64,000 nucleotides of DNA from contig NZ_JAHVJA010000002.1 of NCBI RefSeq assembly GCF_019801465.1, positions 248,001-312,000 on the forward strand, given 5' to 3'. Source of the DNA: Leisingera daeponensis. Lineage in GTDB: Bacteria > Pseudomonadota > Alphaproteobacteria > Rhodobacterales > Rhodobacteraceae. The notes below the pieces were generated by a model that worked only from the letters and a program-made list of their open reading frames with translations, was not told the DNA's origin and did not search any database. Of this stretch, positions 43,102 to 52,983 are shown piece by piece; positions within the stretch are counted from its first letter, which is position 1; the number at the start of each line of letters is the position of its first letter. A program made the position numbers and the translations under genes.

Positions 43102-43761
43102 ATGCTTGAGTTTGAGAACGTCAGCAAGTCCTTTTGGACAGGAACCCAGCGCAAGGTGATCCTTGACCGCGTGTCGTTCCGCATCGAGCCCGGCAAATCG
43201 CTGGGCGTGCTGGCCCCGAACGGCACCGGCAAGACCACGCTGATCAACATGATGGCCGGGCTGGAAAAGCCGGATGAGGGCGAAATCCGCCGCAACTGCA
43301 AGGTCTCCTTCCCGCTCGGATTCATGGGCGGCGTCATCAGCCGCCTTTCGGCAATGGAGAACTGCCGCTACATCGCCAAGCTCTACGGGCTGGACCCGGA
43401 CTACGTGGAGGCCTATTGCCGCTGGCTCTGCGGGCTCAAGGAATACTTCGACCAGCCTGTCGGCACCTATTCCTCCGGGATGCGGGCGCGGTTCAGCTTT
43501 TCGCTGATGCTGGCGCTGGATTTCGACATCTACCTGATCGATGAAGGCATGCCCAGCACCACCGATGTGGAGTTCAACCGCAAGGCCGGGGAAATCCTGC
43601 AGGAGCGGCTGGCGACCACCACCATCATCATCGTCTCGCATCAGGCCAAGACGCTGGAAAAATTTGCCCGTTCGGCTGCCGTCCTCCTGCAGGGGCAGCT
43701 GCACATGTTTGACACTCTGGAAGAAGCGAAACAGCTCTATGACTATGAAACCGAGAGCTAA
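43102..43761 (+). CDS. kpsT: capsule/polysaccharide export ABC ATPase, KpsT-like
   Basis: A 219-residue ATPase with the KpsT-group Walker A APNGTGKTT (38-46), Q-loop region, signature YSSGMRARFSF and Walker B IYLIDEGMP, ending in a short C-terminus typical of KpsT. It energises export of capsular polysaccharide through a KpsM permease, which is not in the window. Start at 43102 (MLEFENVSKSF). Its 3' end overlaps the next gene by 17 bp, so the genes are co-transcribed. Confidence 0.92.
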   Translation: MLEFENVSKSFWTGTQRKVILDRVSFRIEPGKSLGVLAPNGTGKTTLINMMAGLEKPDEGEIRRNCKVSFPLGFMGGVISRLSAMENCRYIAKLYGLDPDYVEAYCRWLCGLKEYFDQPVGTYSSGMRARFSFSLMLALDFDIYLIDEGMPSTTDVEFNRKAGEILQERLATTTIIIVSHQAKTLEKFARSAAVLLQGQLHMFDTLEEAKQLYDYETES

Positions 43762-45355
43762 GAAGTTCCGCATCCGCCGCAGCGCCTCGGTTGCCGGCGA
43801 CAGCAGTGCCGCGGCCCGGCCGCAGGCGCCCGCGCGGCCCGAACCCGCTGCCGCTGCCGAAGCAGCCAATGCGCCGATGTCGGGCATGGTCAGCTCGGCC
43901 CGCGAAACCAGGATGGAAACCGATATCGACGCAATCCGCCAGGAAGGCCTGACCGGCCGCCAGCTGCGCCTGGCGCGGCGGATGGCGCAGAAGCACAACC
44001 TGCCCGCGACTTCCGATTTCGAGGCGGTGCGGATGCTGCGCGAACGCGGCATCGACCCGTTCAAGCGCGCCAACATGCTGGAGCTGGTGGTGCCGCAGAA
44101 CAAGGCGCAGCCCGCAGGCACGCCGCCCGCCCCCGGCACGGTCCAGCTGCCGCAGACGGTGCCGGCAGGCAAGACCACCCTGCCATCGACGGAGCTGAGC
44201 CCGGCGGAACGGCGCGCCCGCGAAATCCAGGACATCCAGCGCGACATCGCCCGCCGCCGCCGCCGCAAGCTGACGCTGCTGGCCGCCCGGCTGGCCTTCT
44301 TCGTGATGCTGCCGACCCTGGCGGCGGGCTATTACTTCTATTCGGTGGCGACGCCGATGTATTCTTCCAAGTCGGAATTCCTGGTGCTGAAGGCCGACAG
44401 CGCCGCCGGCGGCGTCGGCGGGCTGCTGTCCGGCACCCAGTTCGCCACCAGCCAGGACTCGATTGCGGTGCAAAGCTACCTGATGTCGAAGGAGGCCATG
44501 CTGCGGCTGGACGACGAGGCCGGCTTCAAGGCGCATTTCACCCAGGACTGGCTGGACCCGATTCAGCGGCTGGAGAGCGCCCCGACCAACGAGGAGGCCT
44601 ATGCCACCTACAACCGCAATGTGAAGATCGGCTATGACCCGACCGAGGGCGTGGTCCGGATGGAAGTCTCGGCCGCGGACCCCGAGGTGGCGGCGGAGTT
44701 TTCCCGCAAGCTGATTTCCTATGCCCAGGAGAAGGTCAACAACCTGTCGCATCAGAAACGCGCCGATCAGATGTCCGAGGCGGAAACCGCCCTCGCCGAT
44801 GCCGAGGCCGAGCGCCGCGCGGCGCAGGAGCGGCTGGTGGTGCTGCAGCAGCAGGGCGCGGTTCTCGATCCCGAGGGTGTGGTCGCCTCGCTTCGCCAGC
44901 AGATCAGCACATTTGAAATCCAGCTGGAGGAGAAACGGCTGGAACTGGCGGCGCTGCTGGACAATGCCCGCCCCAACCGGGCCAAGGTGTCCGGCGCCGA
45001 GGCGGACATCAAGCGGCTGGAGGCGGTGATCGAAAGCCTCAACAACCGCATGGTCGACGCCTCTGCCGGCGAAAATTCGCTCGCCAACCTGCGCATCCAG
45101 ATCCAGATGGCTCAGGCCGATCTCGCCACCCGCGACCTGATGCTGCAATCGGCCTTGCAGCAAGTGGAAACAACGCGCCTGGAAGCCAACCGCCAGGTCC
45201 GCTACCTGACCACCGCGGTGGAACCTGTGCCCAGCCAGGAGCCCTCATATCCGCGCAAGTTCGAGAATACCGTTTTGGCATTCCTGATCTTTTCCGGTAT
45301 CTACCTGATGTGTTCGCTCACCGCGTCCATCCTGCGGGAGCAGGTGTCATCGTAA
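43745..45355 (+). CDS. kpsE: capsule export inner-membrane protein, KpsE-like, with long N-terminal extension
   Basis: A 536-residue polysaccharide co-polymerase-type protein: a cytoplasmic N-terminal region of about 175 residues, TM1 at about 177-199, a long periplasmic coiled-coil region (residues 290-440, e.g. SEAETALADAEAERRAAQERL) and TM2 near 508-530. Standard KpsE starts close to TM1. The extension contains a structured-looking block (DIDAIRQEGLTGRQLRLARRM ... DFEAVRMLRERGIDP, about 60-110) that I cannot assign. The protein links KpsT/KpsM to KpsD. The ATG at 43745 overlaps kpsT. Confidence 0.85.
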   Translation: MKPRAKKFRIRRSASVAGDSSAAARPQAPARPEPAAAAEAANAPMSGMVSSARETRMETDIDAIRQEGLTGRQLRLARRMAQKHNLPATSDFEAVRMLRERGIDPFKRANMLELVVPQNKAQPAGTPPAPGTVQLPQTVPAGKTTLPSTELSPAERRAREIQDIQRDIARRRRRKLTLLAARLAFFVMLPTLAAGYYFYSVATPMYSSKSEFLVLKADSAAGGVGGLLSGTQFATSQDSIAVQSYLMSKEAMLRLDDEAGFKAHFTQDWLDPIQRLESAPTNEEAYATYNRNVKIGYDPTEGVVRMEVSAADPEVAAEFSRKLISYAQEKVNNLSHQKRADQMSEAETALADAEAERRAAQERLVVLQQQGAVLDPEGVVASLRQQISTFEIQLEEKRLELAALLDNARPNRAKVSGAEADIKRLEAVIESLNNRMVDASAGENSLANLRIQIQMAQADLATRDLMLQSALQQVETTRLEANRQVRYLTTAVEPVPSQEPSYPRKFENTVLAFLIFSGIYLMCSLTASILREQVSS

Positions 45356-45370
45356 AGCCATCGGGTACCC

Positions 45371-46204
45371 ATGAAAAACATCGATATCGCCGGCCTAACC
45401 ATCGGCAATGATCGTCCGCTGACCTTCATTGCCGGCCCCTGCCAGCTGGAAACCGCAGACCACACCCGGATGATTGCCGGGCAGCTGAAGGAAGCCTGCG
45501 ACAAGGCCGGCGCCCAGTTCGTGTTCAAGGCCTCCTACGACAAGGCCAACCGCACCTCGCTCTCGGGCAAGCGCGGCCTCGGCATCGACGAGGGGCTGAA
45601 AGTGCTGGACATGATCCGCAGCGAATTCGGCGTGCCGGTGCTGACCGATGTCCACACCGAGGCGCAATGCGCCGTGGCGGCCGAGGCCGTCGACATCCTG
45701 CAAATCCCGGCCTTCCTGTGCCGCCAGACCGACATGCTGCTGGCCGCCGGCAACACCGGCAAGGCCGTCAACATCAAGAAGGGCCAGTTCCTGGCGCCCT
45801 GGGACATGGCCAATGTGGTGGCCAAGGTCGAAAGCACCGGCAACACCAACATCCTGCTGACCGAGCGCGGCACCTCCTTCGGCTACAATACCCTGGTCGC
45901 CGACATGCGCTCGCTGCCGCAGATGGCACAGGGCGGCTATCCGGTGGTGATGGACGCCACCCACTCGGTGCAGCAGCCCGGCGGCAAGGGCGGCTCCACC
46001 GGCGGCCAGCGCGAGTTTGCGCCGCTGATGGCGCGCGCGGCGGTGTCGCTCGGCATCGCGTCCGTGTTCATCGAGACCCACCAGGACCCGGACAACGCGC
46101 CCTCCGACGGGCCGAACATGATCTACCTTGACCAGATGCCGCAGCTGATCGAAAGCCTGATGCGCTTTGACGCGCTGGCCAAGGCCGACCCCATCCGTAT
46201 TTGA
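45371..46204 (+). CDS. kdsA: 3-deoxy-8-phosphooctulonate synthase
   Basis: A 277-residue KDO-8-phosphate synthase with FIAGPCQLETAD at the start, a KASYDKANRTS region, the GTSFGYNTLVADMRS metal/PEP-binding part and ATHSVQQPGG. It condenses arabinose-5-phosphate and PEP to KDO-8-P for lipopolysaccharide and KDO-linked capsule. It sits 15 bp after the KpsE-like gene, consistent with a capsule whose polymer carries a KDO linker. Confidence 0.96.
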   Translation: MKNIDIAGLTIGNDRPLTFIAGPCQLETADHTRMIAGQLKEACDKAGAQFVFKASYDKANRTSLSGKRGLGIDEGLKVLDMIRSEFGVPVLTDVHTEAQCAVAAEAVDILQIPAFLCRQTDMLLAAGNTGKAVNIKKGQFLAPWDMANVVAKVESTGNTNILLTERGTSFGYNTLVADMRSLPQMAQGGYPVVMDATHSVQQPGGKGGSTGGQREFAPLMARAAVSLGIASVFIETHQDPDNAPSDGPNMIYLDQMPQLIESLMRFDALAKADPIRI

Positions 46205-46225
46205 CCTTCAAAAGAGATTTCAGAC

Positions 46226-47722
46226 ATGACCAAACCGCTGTCCGAGGTGACCCCGAACACCTGGAGCTTTCTGCGCGACGCGATGATCAAGCCCACCGGC
46301 TTCCGCGAATACGACGCGCGCTGGAAATACCCGGAGGAGATCAACCTCCCCGGCATGACCGCCCTGGGCCTCGGCCTCGGCACCCAGATGCGCAAGCGCG
46401 GCATCGAGCCGGTAATTGCCGTCGGCAACGACTACCGCGACTATTCGCTGGCCATCAAGAACGCGCTGATCCTAGGCCTGATGCAGGCCGGCATCCAGGT
46501 CAAGGACATCGGCCCGGCACTGTCGCCGATGGCCTATTTCGCCCAGTTCCACCTGGATGTGCCCGCCGTCGCAATGGTCACCGCCTCGCACAACCCCAAC
46601 GGCTGGACCGGCGTCAAGATGGGCTTTGACCGCCCGCTGACCCACGGCCCCGACGAAATGGGCGAGCTGCGCGACATCGTGCTGAACGGCGAAGGCCAGC
46701 CCGCGCCCGGCGGCTCCTATGAGTTCGTGGACGGCGTCAAGGAGGCCTATCTCGATGACCTGGCGGGCGACTTCAAAATGTCCCGCCCGCTCAAGGTGGT
46801 CTGCGCCACCGGCAACGGCACCGCCTCGGCCTTTGCGCCGGAGCTGTTCAAGCGCATCGGCGTCGAGGTGGTCGAAAGCCACAACGAGCTGGACTACACC
46901 TTCCCGCACTACAACCCCAATCCCGAAGCCATGGAAATGCTGCACGACATGTCGGCATCGGTGAAGGCCTCCGGCGCCGATCTGGCGCTTGGCTTTGACG
47001 GCGACGGCGACCGCTGCGGCGTGGTCGATGACGAGGGCGAGGAGATCTTTGCCGACAAGGTGGGCGTGATCATGGCCCGCGACCTGTCCAAGCTCTATCC
47101 GAATTCGACCTTTGTGGCGGATGTGAAATCCACCGGCCTGTTTGCCTCTGACCCGGAGCTGCAGAAGAACGGTGTCACCGCCGACTACTGGAAGACCGGT
47201 CACAGCCACATGAAGCGGCGCGTCAAGGAAATCGGCGCCCTGGCAGGGTTCGAGAAGTCCGGCCACTACTTCCTGGCCGAACCGGTGGGCCGCGGCTACG
47301 ATTGCGGCATGCGGGTCGCGGTCGAGGTCTGCAAGATGCTGGACCGCAACCCGGATCAGGCGATGTCCGATCTGCGCAAGGCGCTTCCCAAGACCTGGTC
47401 CACACCGACCATGTCGCCCTACTGCGCCGACACCGAGAAATACGCCGTGCTGGAGCGGCTGGTGCAGAAGCTGGCGGCCAAACATGAGGCGGGCGAAAGC
47501 TTTGCCGGCCGCGCGATCAAGGAAGTCGTCACCGTGAACGGCGCCCGGGTGATCCTGGACAACGGCTCCTGGGGGCTGGTGCGGGCCTCGTCCAACACGC
47601 CGAACCTGGTGGTGGTCTGCGAAAGCTCCGAGAGCGAAGCCGAGATGCGGGCGATCTTTGCGGATATCGACGCGGTGATCCGCACCGAGCCGCTGGTCGG
47701 CGAGTACGACCAGACCATTTGA
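46226..47722 (+). CDS. manB: phosphomannomutase/phosphoglucomutase
   Basis: A 498-residue alpha-D-phosphohexomutase: phosphoserine loop TASHNP (about 119-124), the magnesium loop GFDGDGDRCGVVDD (about 256-269), the sugar-binding loop (AEPVGRGYDCG) and the C-terminal phosphate-binding loop (RASSNTPNLVV). It interconverts hexose 1- and 6-phosphates for sugar-nucleotide supply. Coupled by location to kdsA and the capsule export genes. A strong terminator follows. Confidence 0.95.
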   Translation: MTKPLSEVTPNTWSFLRDAMIKPTGFREYDARWKYPEEINLPGMTALGLGLGTQMRKRGIEPVIAVGNDYRDYSLAIKNALILGLMQAGIQVKDIGPALSPMAYFAQFHLDVPAVAMVTASHNPNGWTGVKMGFDRPLTHGPDEMGELRDIVLNGEGQPAPGGSYEFVDGVKEAYLDDLAGDFKMSRPLKVVCATGNGTASAFAPELFKRIGVEVVESHNELDYTFPHYNPNPEAMEMLHDMSASVKASGADLALGFDGDGDRCGVVDDEGEEIFADKVGVIMARDLSKLYPNSTFVADVKSTGLFASDPELQKNGVTADYWKTGHSHMKRRVKEIGALAGFEKSGHYFLAEPVGRGYDCGMRVAVEVCKMLDRNPDQAMSDLRKALPKTWSTPTMSPYCADTEKYAVLERLVQKLAAKHEAGESFAGRAIKEVVTVNGARVILDNGSWGLVRASSNTPNLVVVCESSESEAEMRAIFADIDAVIRTEPLVGEYDQTI

Positions 47723-47745
47723 GTCCGGCGCACATGAGAGGTTTC

Positions 47746-47791
47746 GCCTGCGAAGCAGGCGATCCGCGCCCGCCTTCGGCGGGCGCTTTTT
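47746..47791 (+). terminator. terminator region after manB
   Basis: Two successive hairpins: GCCTGC-GAA-GCAGGC (47746-47762) and GCGCCCGCC-TTC-GGCGGGCGC (47766-47786) followed by TTTTTCG. Confidence 0.82.
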
Positions 47792-47977
47792 CGTTTGGCT
47801 GAGAAGCTATGTGAGGGTGAGGGCCGTCTTGGAACAGATCCGGAGGATCAATTCAGGCCCGAAGGGGCGGAGCACGGCCCTTACATGCGCCAATGCAAGG
47901 TGCTGCCGCGTCAAGGCCACGCCGGGCAAAGCCCGGAGGCCTGCGGCCTCCCATGACCCCGCCTCCGGCTGGTCGCG

Positions 47978-49897
47978 TCAGTCGCCGCCCAGAAGCTTCA
48001 GCAGCTGATCGCGGGCCTCCTGTTCGATCCGCTGCCTCAGCACGTCGTTCAGGTCCTGCTCCGGCGCGGTCTCCGTGTCCAGGTTCAGCTCTTCGGCCAG
48101 CTTCTGGCGCACCCGGTCCTTGGCTTCCTGCTCAACATCGTCAATCCGGGTCTGCAGCGCCTGGCTGAAATCAGGGCGGATGTCCGGATTGTCCCAGCTG
48201 CCGCGGATGCGGACCGGGATCGTCAGCACCTGATCGCGGCCCGCCCGAACGATCTGCGGCGAGAACAGGTAATCCAGATCGCGCGCGCCCAGCCCGATCC
48301 GCCCGTTGCCCTCGGCCCGGAAGCCCTTGAGCAGCACCAGCAGGTCCTGGTTGCGGAGGTTGCCGCCCTCGATCGCGAAGCTGGCGGTCAGCTGGTCGAA
48401 CACAGTGCTGCCGCCGTTGCCGCCCGAGCGCATCAGCTGCTCCAGGTCGAAGCCGGTGAAGAAGCCCTTGCCCGCCTCCAGCCAGCCCTTGCCGCTGAGC
48501 GACTGCATGATGGCGGCAACCGAATGTCCGGAGCCGAGGAATTCCAGCTCGCCCAGCGCCTCGCCGTTCAGCCGGTCATAGCCCGCGGTTTCGCCCAGGG
48601 CGCGTTCCAGCCGGATGCCGGTGAAGGTCATCTTGCCGCCCACCGACAGCCCGCCCCGGTTATTGGCGACCACCTGCCCCTGCACCTGGCCGCCGAACAT
48701 CGACGCCGGCAGGAATTTCAGCACCGCGCGCTTCTGCTCCACGGTCAGGTTCAGCTTGCTGGCCCCCAGGTTCACACCGCCGGTCCGGAGGCTGTCGAAG
48801 GTCAGATCCACAACCGCATCCGCCAGCCCCAGCGCAGAGGCGTCTATCGGCGTCTCCGGCCATCCGCTTGCTGCGGAGCCGCTGGCGGGAGCGCCGCCCT
48901 GCGCGGCGGCCAGGCCGGAGAAATCCAGCGCCCCGCCCCGCAGCTGCGCGGTGATGCTCGGGCGTTCCTTGATCACCACATCCGCCGCTCCGGTCAGCCG
49001 GTTGGCACCCAGTTCCAGCGCCAGATCGCGCATCGCAAGGCGCCCGTCGGCGGTATAGGTCACGTCAGCGCCAAGCACCGCCTTCTGCGCCAGCGCATCG
49101 GGCAGAAACACCCCCAGCGCCACGCCGGTTTGCAGCAGGTCATCCGCGCCGAAGGTCAGCCGCCCGCTGGCCTCGCCGCTGATGCCGGCATGGCCGTCAA
49201 ACCGCCCCTTGCCGCCCGGCGCCGTCACCGTTGCCCCCACCGAGGAGACCTTGCCCGCCAGGAAGGCCGCGAAAGTGCCGATCTCGGCATCCACCTCCAC
49301 CGGCTCCCCCGCCGGGCGCAGGGTCACCCTGGCGTTCACGGTGCCGTCAGGGTCCGGCCACTGCAGGCTGAGGTCGACGTTCTTCATCTCCACCGGATCC
49401 TGCCCGTGCGCCGCATAGCGCAGCGAGGCCCCGGTCAGCTCCACCGCCTCGATCCGGAGCGGCAAAGCGCTGCCGCCCTCGGACCCGCTGCCGCCCGGTG
49501 CCGCCGCGCCGCCGCCGCCCATGACCCAGTTGCCAATGCCGTCCGCGTTGGTGGCAAGGTTCAGATGCGGCAGGATGGCGGACACCTCGGTGATGCGCAC
49601 ATCGCCCTGCATCAGCTCCGCCGCAGACACGCCGATGGTCAGCCGCTCCGCCCGCAGCATCGGCTCCGGCCCGGCCCAGTCCGCATTGGACAGCGTCACC
49701 GCGTCGGCCTTGACGCCCAGCGTCGGCCAGAAGGTGAAGCGCAGCTTGCCGCCGAACTCCAGCTTGCGCCCGGTCTGGGTCTCCAGCTGATCGGCGGCCA
49801 GCCGCGCGATCTTCTCGCCCGGCAGCAGCAGCACCAGCGCCACCAGCAAGACCACCGTCAGCACCAGCGCCGACACGACCCGGATTATCAGCTTCAT
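47978..49897 (-). CDS. AsmA-family protein
   Basis: A 639-residue AsmA-like protein: a single N-terminal membrane helix ([21 protein letters not shown]), then a very long beta-rich periplasmic part ([28 protein letters not shown] ...) ending in a helical C-terminus rich in charged residues. AsmA proteins bridge the envelope and are implicated in lipid transport to the outer membrane. An AAGGAG ribosome site spaced eight bases selects the second of two adjacent ATGs (49900 and 49897). Confidence 0.88.
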   Translation of the reverse strand: MKLIIRVVSALVLTVVLLVALVLLLPGEKIARLAADQLETQTGRKLEFGGKLRFTFWPTLGVKADAVTLSNADWAGPEPMLRAERLTIGVSAAELMQGDVRITEVSAILPHLNLATNADGIGNWVMGGGGAAAPGGSGSEGGSALPLRIEAVELTGASLRYAAHGQDPVEMKNVDLSLQWPDPDGTVNARVTLRPAGEPVEVDAEIGTFAAFLAGKVSSVGATVTAPGGKGRFDGHAGISGEASGRLTFGADDLLQTGVALGVFLPDALAQKAVLGADVTYTADGRLAMRDLALELGANRLTGAADVVIKERPSITAQLRGGALDFSGLAAAQGGAPASGSAASGWPETPIDASALGLADAVVDLTFDSLRTGGVNLGASKLNLTVEQKRAVLKFLPASMFGGQVQGQVVANNRGGLSVGGKMTFTGIRLERALGETAGYDRLNGEALGELEFLGSGHSVAAIMQSLSGKGWLEAGKGFFTGFDLEQLMRSGGNGGSTVFDQLTASFAIEGGNLRNQDLLVLLKGFRAEGNGRIGLGARDLDYLFSPQIVRAGRDQVLTIPVRIRGSWDNPDIRPDFSQALQTRIDDVEQEAKDRVRQKLAEELNLDTETAPEQDLNDVLRQRIEQEARDQLLKLLGGD

Positions 49898-50130
49898 CAT
49901 CCCGCTCCTTCTGCCTTGCCCCCCGTCTTCCCCGCGGGCTTTTGCCCAGCTTACCGCCTGTGCGCGGGGGCGCAATGCACGAAGCCCCCGCCCCGCATCA
50001 ATGCTTCGCGCATATGCGGCCAAGGACTCCCGCAGCCGGGCCCGCCGGCGCAGGCCAAGCCCCCGCTTCACGACGGGCCGCGCCACCCGTTTTCCTTGCC
50101 TCCTGCCGCATTCCTGATATATGCGCGCGC

Positions 50131-51549
50131 ATGACCAGTACCCCGTCCAGCAACCCGCCCAGCCTCCGCCCCGACCTCGCCCCGGAACCGCAGTTCCGCG
50201 AGGCGCCCCGTGACGGCCAGCCGACCCTCGGCATGGTCTCGCTCGGCTGCCCCAAAGCGCTGGTCGACAGCGAGCGCATCCTGACCCGGCTGCGCGCCGA
50301 AGGATACGGCATCTCGCCCGATTACGCGGGCGCCGACGCGGTGATCGTCAACACCTGCGGGTTTCTCGACAGCGCCAAGGCGGAAAGCCTCGAGGCGATC
50401 GGCGAGGCGCTGAAGGAGAACGGCAAGGTGATCGTGACCGGCTGCCTCGGCGCCGAGCCGGACTACATCCGCGAGCATCACCCGCGCATCCACGCCGTCA
50501 CCGGCCCGCATCAGTATGAGCAGGTGCTGGACGCGGTGCATTCCGCGGTGCCGCCCAGCCCGAACCCCTATGTGGATCTGCTGCCCGCGGCGGGTGTGAA
50601 ACTGACCCCGCGGCACTTCAGCTATCTGAAGATTTCCGAGGGCTGCAACCACAAGTGCAAGTTCTGCATCATCCCCGACATGCGCGGCAAACTGGCGTCA
50701 CGCCCCGTCCACGCGGTGCTGCGCGAGGCGGAGAAGCTGGTCGAGGCAGGTGTGCGCGAGCTTCTGGTGATCAGCCAGGACACCTCCGCCTACGGGCTGG
50801 ACCGCAAGTATTCCACCCACCCCTGGAAGGGCGAGGAGGTGCGCAGCCATATCCAGGACCTGTCGCGGGAACTGGGCAAGCTAGCCCCTGCCGATGAGTT
50901 GTGGGTGCGGCTGCATTATGTCTACCCCTACCCGCATGTGCGCGAGCTGATCCCGCTGATGGCGGACCCGGACAACGCGCTGCTGCCCTATCTGGACATC
51001 CCCTTCCAGCACGCCCACCCGGACGTGCTGCGCCGCATGGCCCGCCCCGCAGCGGCGGCCAAGACGCTGGACGAGATCCGCGCCTGGCGCGAGACCTGCC
51101 CGGACATCACCCTGCGCTCCACTTTCATCGTCGGCTTCCCCGGCGAGACCGAGGCGGAGTTCCAGCACCTGCTCGACTGGATGGACGAGGCGCAGCTGGA
51201 CCGGGTCGGCTGCTTCAAATACGAAAACGTCGACGGAGCGCGGTCGAACGATCTGCCGGACCACGTGGCGGAAGAGGTCAAGCAGGAGCGCTGGGAGCGC
51301 TTCATGGAGAAGGCCCAGGCGATCTCCGAGGCCAAGCTGGCGGCCAAGGTCGGCCAGACTATGCAGGTCATTGTGGATGACATCGACGAAGACGGCATCG
51401 CCACCTGCCGCACCAAGGCCGACGCGCCGGAAATCGACGGCAACCTGTTCATTGACGAGGAAACCGAGGGCTTGCAGGCCGGTAATCTGGTCACGGTCGA
51501 AGTGGACGAGGCCGGGGAATATGACCTGTGGGGGCGCTTGCCCCGGTAA
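50131..51549 (+). CDS. rimO: ribosomal protein S12 methylthiotransferase
   Basis: A 472-residue radical-SAM methylthiotransferase: the N-terminal UPF0004 domain ([34 protein letters not shown]), the radical-SAM cysteines C172, C176 and C179 in [12 protein letters not shown], and a C-terminal TRAM-like domain ending MGR-like LWGRLPR. It methylthiolates Asp89 of S12. Two [4Fe-4S] clusters are required, and YgfZ (6.5 kb) supports this class of enzyme. The ATG at 50131 is preferred over an upstream in-frame start. Confidence 0.96.
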   Translation: MTSTPSSNPPSLRPDLAPEPQFREAPRDGQPTLGMVSLGCPKALVDSERILTRLRAEGYGISPDYAGADAVIVNTCGFLDSAKAESLEAIGEALKENGKVIVTGCLGAEPDYIREHHPRIHAVTGPHQYEQVLDAVHSAVPPSPNPYVDLLPAAGVKLTPRHFSYLKISEGCNHKCKFCIIPDMRGKLASRPVHAVLREAEKLVEAGVRELLVISQDTSAYGLDRKYSTHPWKGEEVRSHIQDLSRELGKLAPADELWVRLHYVYPYPHVRELIPLMADPDNALLPYLDIPFQHAHPDVLRRMARPAAAAKTLDEIRAWRETCPDITLRSTFIVGFPGETEAEFQHLLDWMDEAQLDRVGCFKYENVDGARSNDLPDHVAEEVKQERWERFMEKAQAISEAKLAAKVGQTMQVIVDDIDEDGIATCRTKADAPEIDGNLFIDEETEGLQAGNLVTVEVDEAGEYDLWGRLPR

Positions 51550-51577
51550 CCCGCGCAGCTAACTTCCGATTTCCTGC

Positions 51578-51607
51578 AAAGGCGGCCCGTCGTTCGGGCC
51601 GCCTTTT
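51578..51607 (+). terminator. intrinsic terminator after rimO
   Basis: A 12-bp perfect stem AAAGGCGGCCCG / CGGGCCGCCTTT around a TCGTT loop, ending in a short T-run. Confidence 0.82.
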
Positions 51608-51722
51608 GCCTGTCAGCCGCAGCGCCCGGAAAAATTTATTTCCGAATCTCCACTTTCAGTTATGTTTGTTTCCCAGTGGGAAAATAACCCCCCGGCCAAA
51701 AGGCCCAACAGTGGAGACGACC

Positions 51723-52079
51723 GTGAACAAACCTGCAATGACCAAACTGCCCGACCGTTCCGTCGAACCGGTTCTGGACGATCTAGAGGGCTGGAGGAAG
51801 GTCGAGGGCAGCCCCTCGATGAAGACCTGGATCGAATACACTTCCGGGGACGGCGGCATCATCAGCGGCTGGTGGGAGGCCACCCCGGGCACCTATCACG
51901 CCACCTATGATGCCTGGGAATTCGTTCACATGATCGAAGGCCGGATCATCATCACAGCAGAAGGCGAAGAACCGAGGGAGGTTGGCCCCGGCGATGCTTT
52001 CGTGATCGAAAAAGGCTTCGCAGGCACCTGGGAGATCAGGGAAAAAGTGCTGAAACACTTCGTGATCAAGCTAAAGTGA
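51723..52079 (+). CDS. cupin-domain protein (DUF861-like)
   Basis: A 118-residue cupin with SGWWEATPGTYHATYDAWEFVHMIEGRIIITAEGEEPREVGPGDAFVIEKGFAGTWEI, the DUF861/EutQ-like pattern. A GTG at 51723 has GGAG seven bases upstream, whereas the ATG at 51738 has no ribosome site, so the GTG is chosen. It lies behind the rimO terminator and in front of the CDGSH gene with a 67-bp gap. Substrate unknown. Confidence 0.75.
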   Translation: MNKPAMTKLPDRSVEPVLDDLEGWRKVEGSPSMKTWIEYTSGDGGIISGWWEATPGTYHATYDAWEFVHMIEGRIIITAEGEEPREVGPGDAFVIEKGFAGTWEIREKVLKHFVIKLK

Positions 52080-52146
52080 GTTTGCGGGGCGGCAGTTGCG
52101 GGCCGCCCCGCCCAACGCATGAACCAGCCAGGGAGAGCCCCCAGCC

Positions 52147-52389
52147 ATGACAAACACCCCGGATATCGCCCAGAAAGCCCCGTTCCCTGTCGAGGTGAAG
52201 GAGGGCAAGACCTATTTCTGGTGCGCCTGCGGCAAGTCCTCGCGGCAGCCGTTCTGCGATGGCTCGCACAAGGACTCGGCGTTTGAACCGGTGAAATACA
52301 AAGCGGAAAAGGACGGCAAGGTGTTCTTCTGCGGCTGCAAGCATTCGGGCAGGAAGCCGCTGTGCGACGGCACCCATTCCAAACTTTGA
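52147..52389 (+). CDS. small tandem CDGSH iron-sulfur protein
   Basis: An 80-residue protein with two CDGSH modules: CACGKSSRQPFCDGSHKDSAF (first) and CGCKHSGRKPLCDGTHSKL (second), each expected to hold a [2Fe-2S] cluster with one histidine ligand. Such proteins are implicated in iron-sulfur transfer and redox sensing. It follows the cupin gene closely and may share its transcript. Confidence 0.88.
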   Translation: MTNTPDIAQKAPFPVEVKEGKTYFWCACGKSSRQPFCDGSHKDSAFEPVKYKAEKDGKVFFCGCKHSGRKPLCDGTHSKL

Positions 52390-52437
52390 CCGCACGGTCC
52401 GCAGCAGCGGGCCGCACATCCGCCCGGCTCCGCGGCG

Positions 52438-52713
52438 TCAGCGCATCAGACGCTTGAAAACGTCCGCCCGGGGGCAGAACTCCGGCACCGCAGGCGCATC
52501 GTCCCGGCGGGCGGACAGCCACAGGGCGCAGGACTTGCTGCAGCCCGCGCCGCGGCAGGCGGTGACCATACGGGCATACTCCAGCCCGCTCAGCCGCCCG
52601 GCCCGCATCTCCCGGTCCAGATCGACACCCGCGGCCTGCGCCACGGCGCGCAAGAGCCACAAATGGCGGAAGATGTTGCCAAGGCCCTCTGCCTCCGCTG
52701 CCATGTCTTTCAT
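52438..52713 (-). CDS. DUF6455-type Cys-rich protein, paralogue 1
   Basis: A 91-residue soluble protein with the DUF6455 pattern: an N-terminal helical half (HLWLLRAVAQAAGVDLDREMRAG) and a C-terminal cysteine module with C53, C58, C62 and C80 (TACRGAGCSKSCALWLS...). Function unknown; the cysteines may bind metal or an iron-sulfur cluster. It is the last of three adjacent paralogues and its start overlaps the stop of the middle one (ATGA at 52710-52713). Confidence 0.75.
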   Translation of the reverse strand: MKDMAAEAEGLGNIFRHLWLLRAVAQAAGVDLDREMRAGRLSGLEYARMVTACRGAGCSKSCALWLSARRDDAPAVPEFCPRADVFKRLMR

Positions 52714-52970
52714 GTCCGGCGCTCCTTCAACTGTATCAGCGCGTCCGCATTGCGGCAGCCCGGCATGGGGCCGGCGGCATGCCCGCGGGCGGCCAGAAAC
52801 GCCGCGCACTGGTTTGGCGCCGCGCAGCCGCGGCAGCGTGTGATCATTTCGGCCCAGCCCTCGGGGCTGATGTCCCCGGCCGCAAGCGCCGCAGACAGAT
52901 CGGCGCCGGCGGACTGACCCATCCGGGCCATCAGGCGCAGGTGATACAGAGGGTTGCCCAGAGGCTGCAT
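52710..52970 (-). CDS. DUF6455-type Cys-rich protein, paralogue 2
   Basis: An 86-residue protein of the same design with C46, C49, C55 and C72 (RCRGCAAPNQCAAFLAARG...). The cysteine spacing C-x2-C-x5-C is shared with paralogue 3. It ends 13 bp after the upstream paralogue's stop and overlaps the downstream one, so all three are co-translated. Confidence 0.72.
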   Translation of the reverse strand: MQPLGNPLYHLRLMARMGQSAGADLSAALAAGDISPEGWAEMITRCRGCAAPNQCAAFLAARGHAAGPMPGCRNADALIQLKERRT

Positions 52971-52983
52971 GCCATCCGCCCCG

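Noticed and set aside
47795-47977. The 183-bp gap after manB as another copy of the multi-hairpin repeat
   Set aside because: It has hairpins (GGGC..GCCC) and a GAGAAGC stretch that matches part of the spacer in reverse, but not the ordered stems; kept out for lack of evidence.
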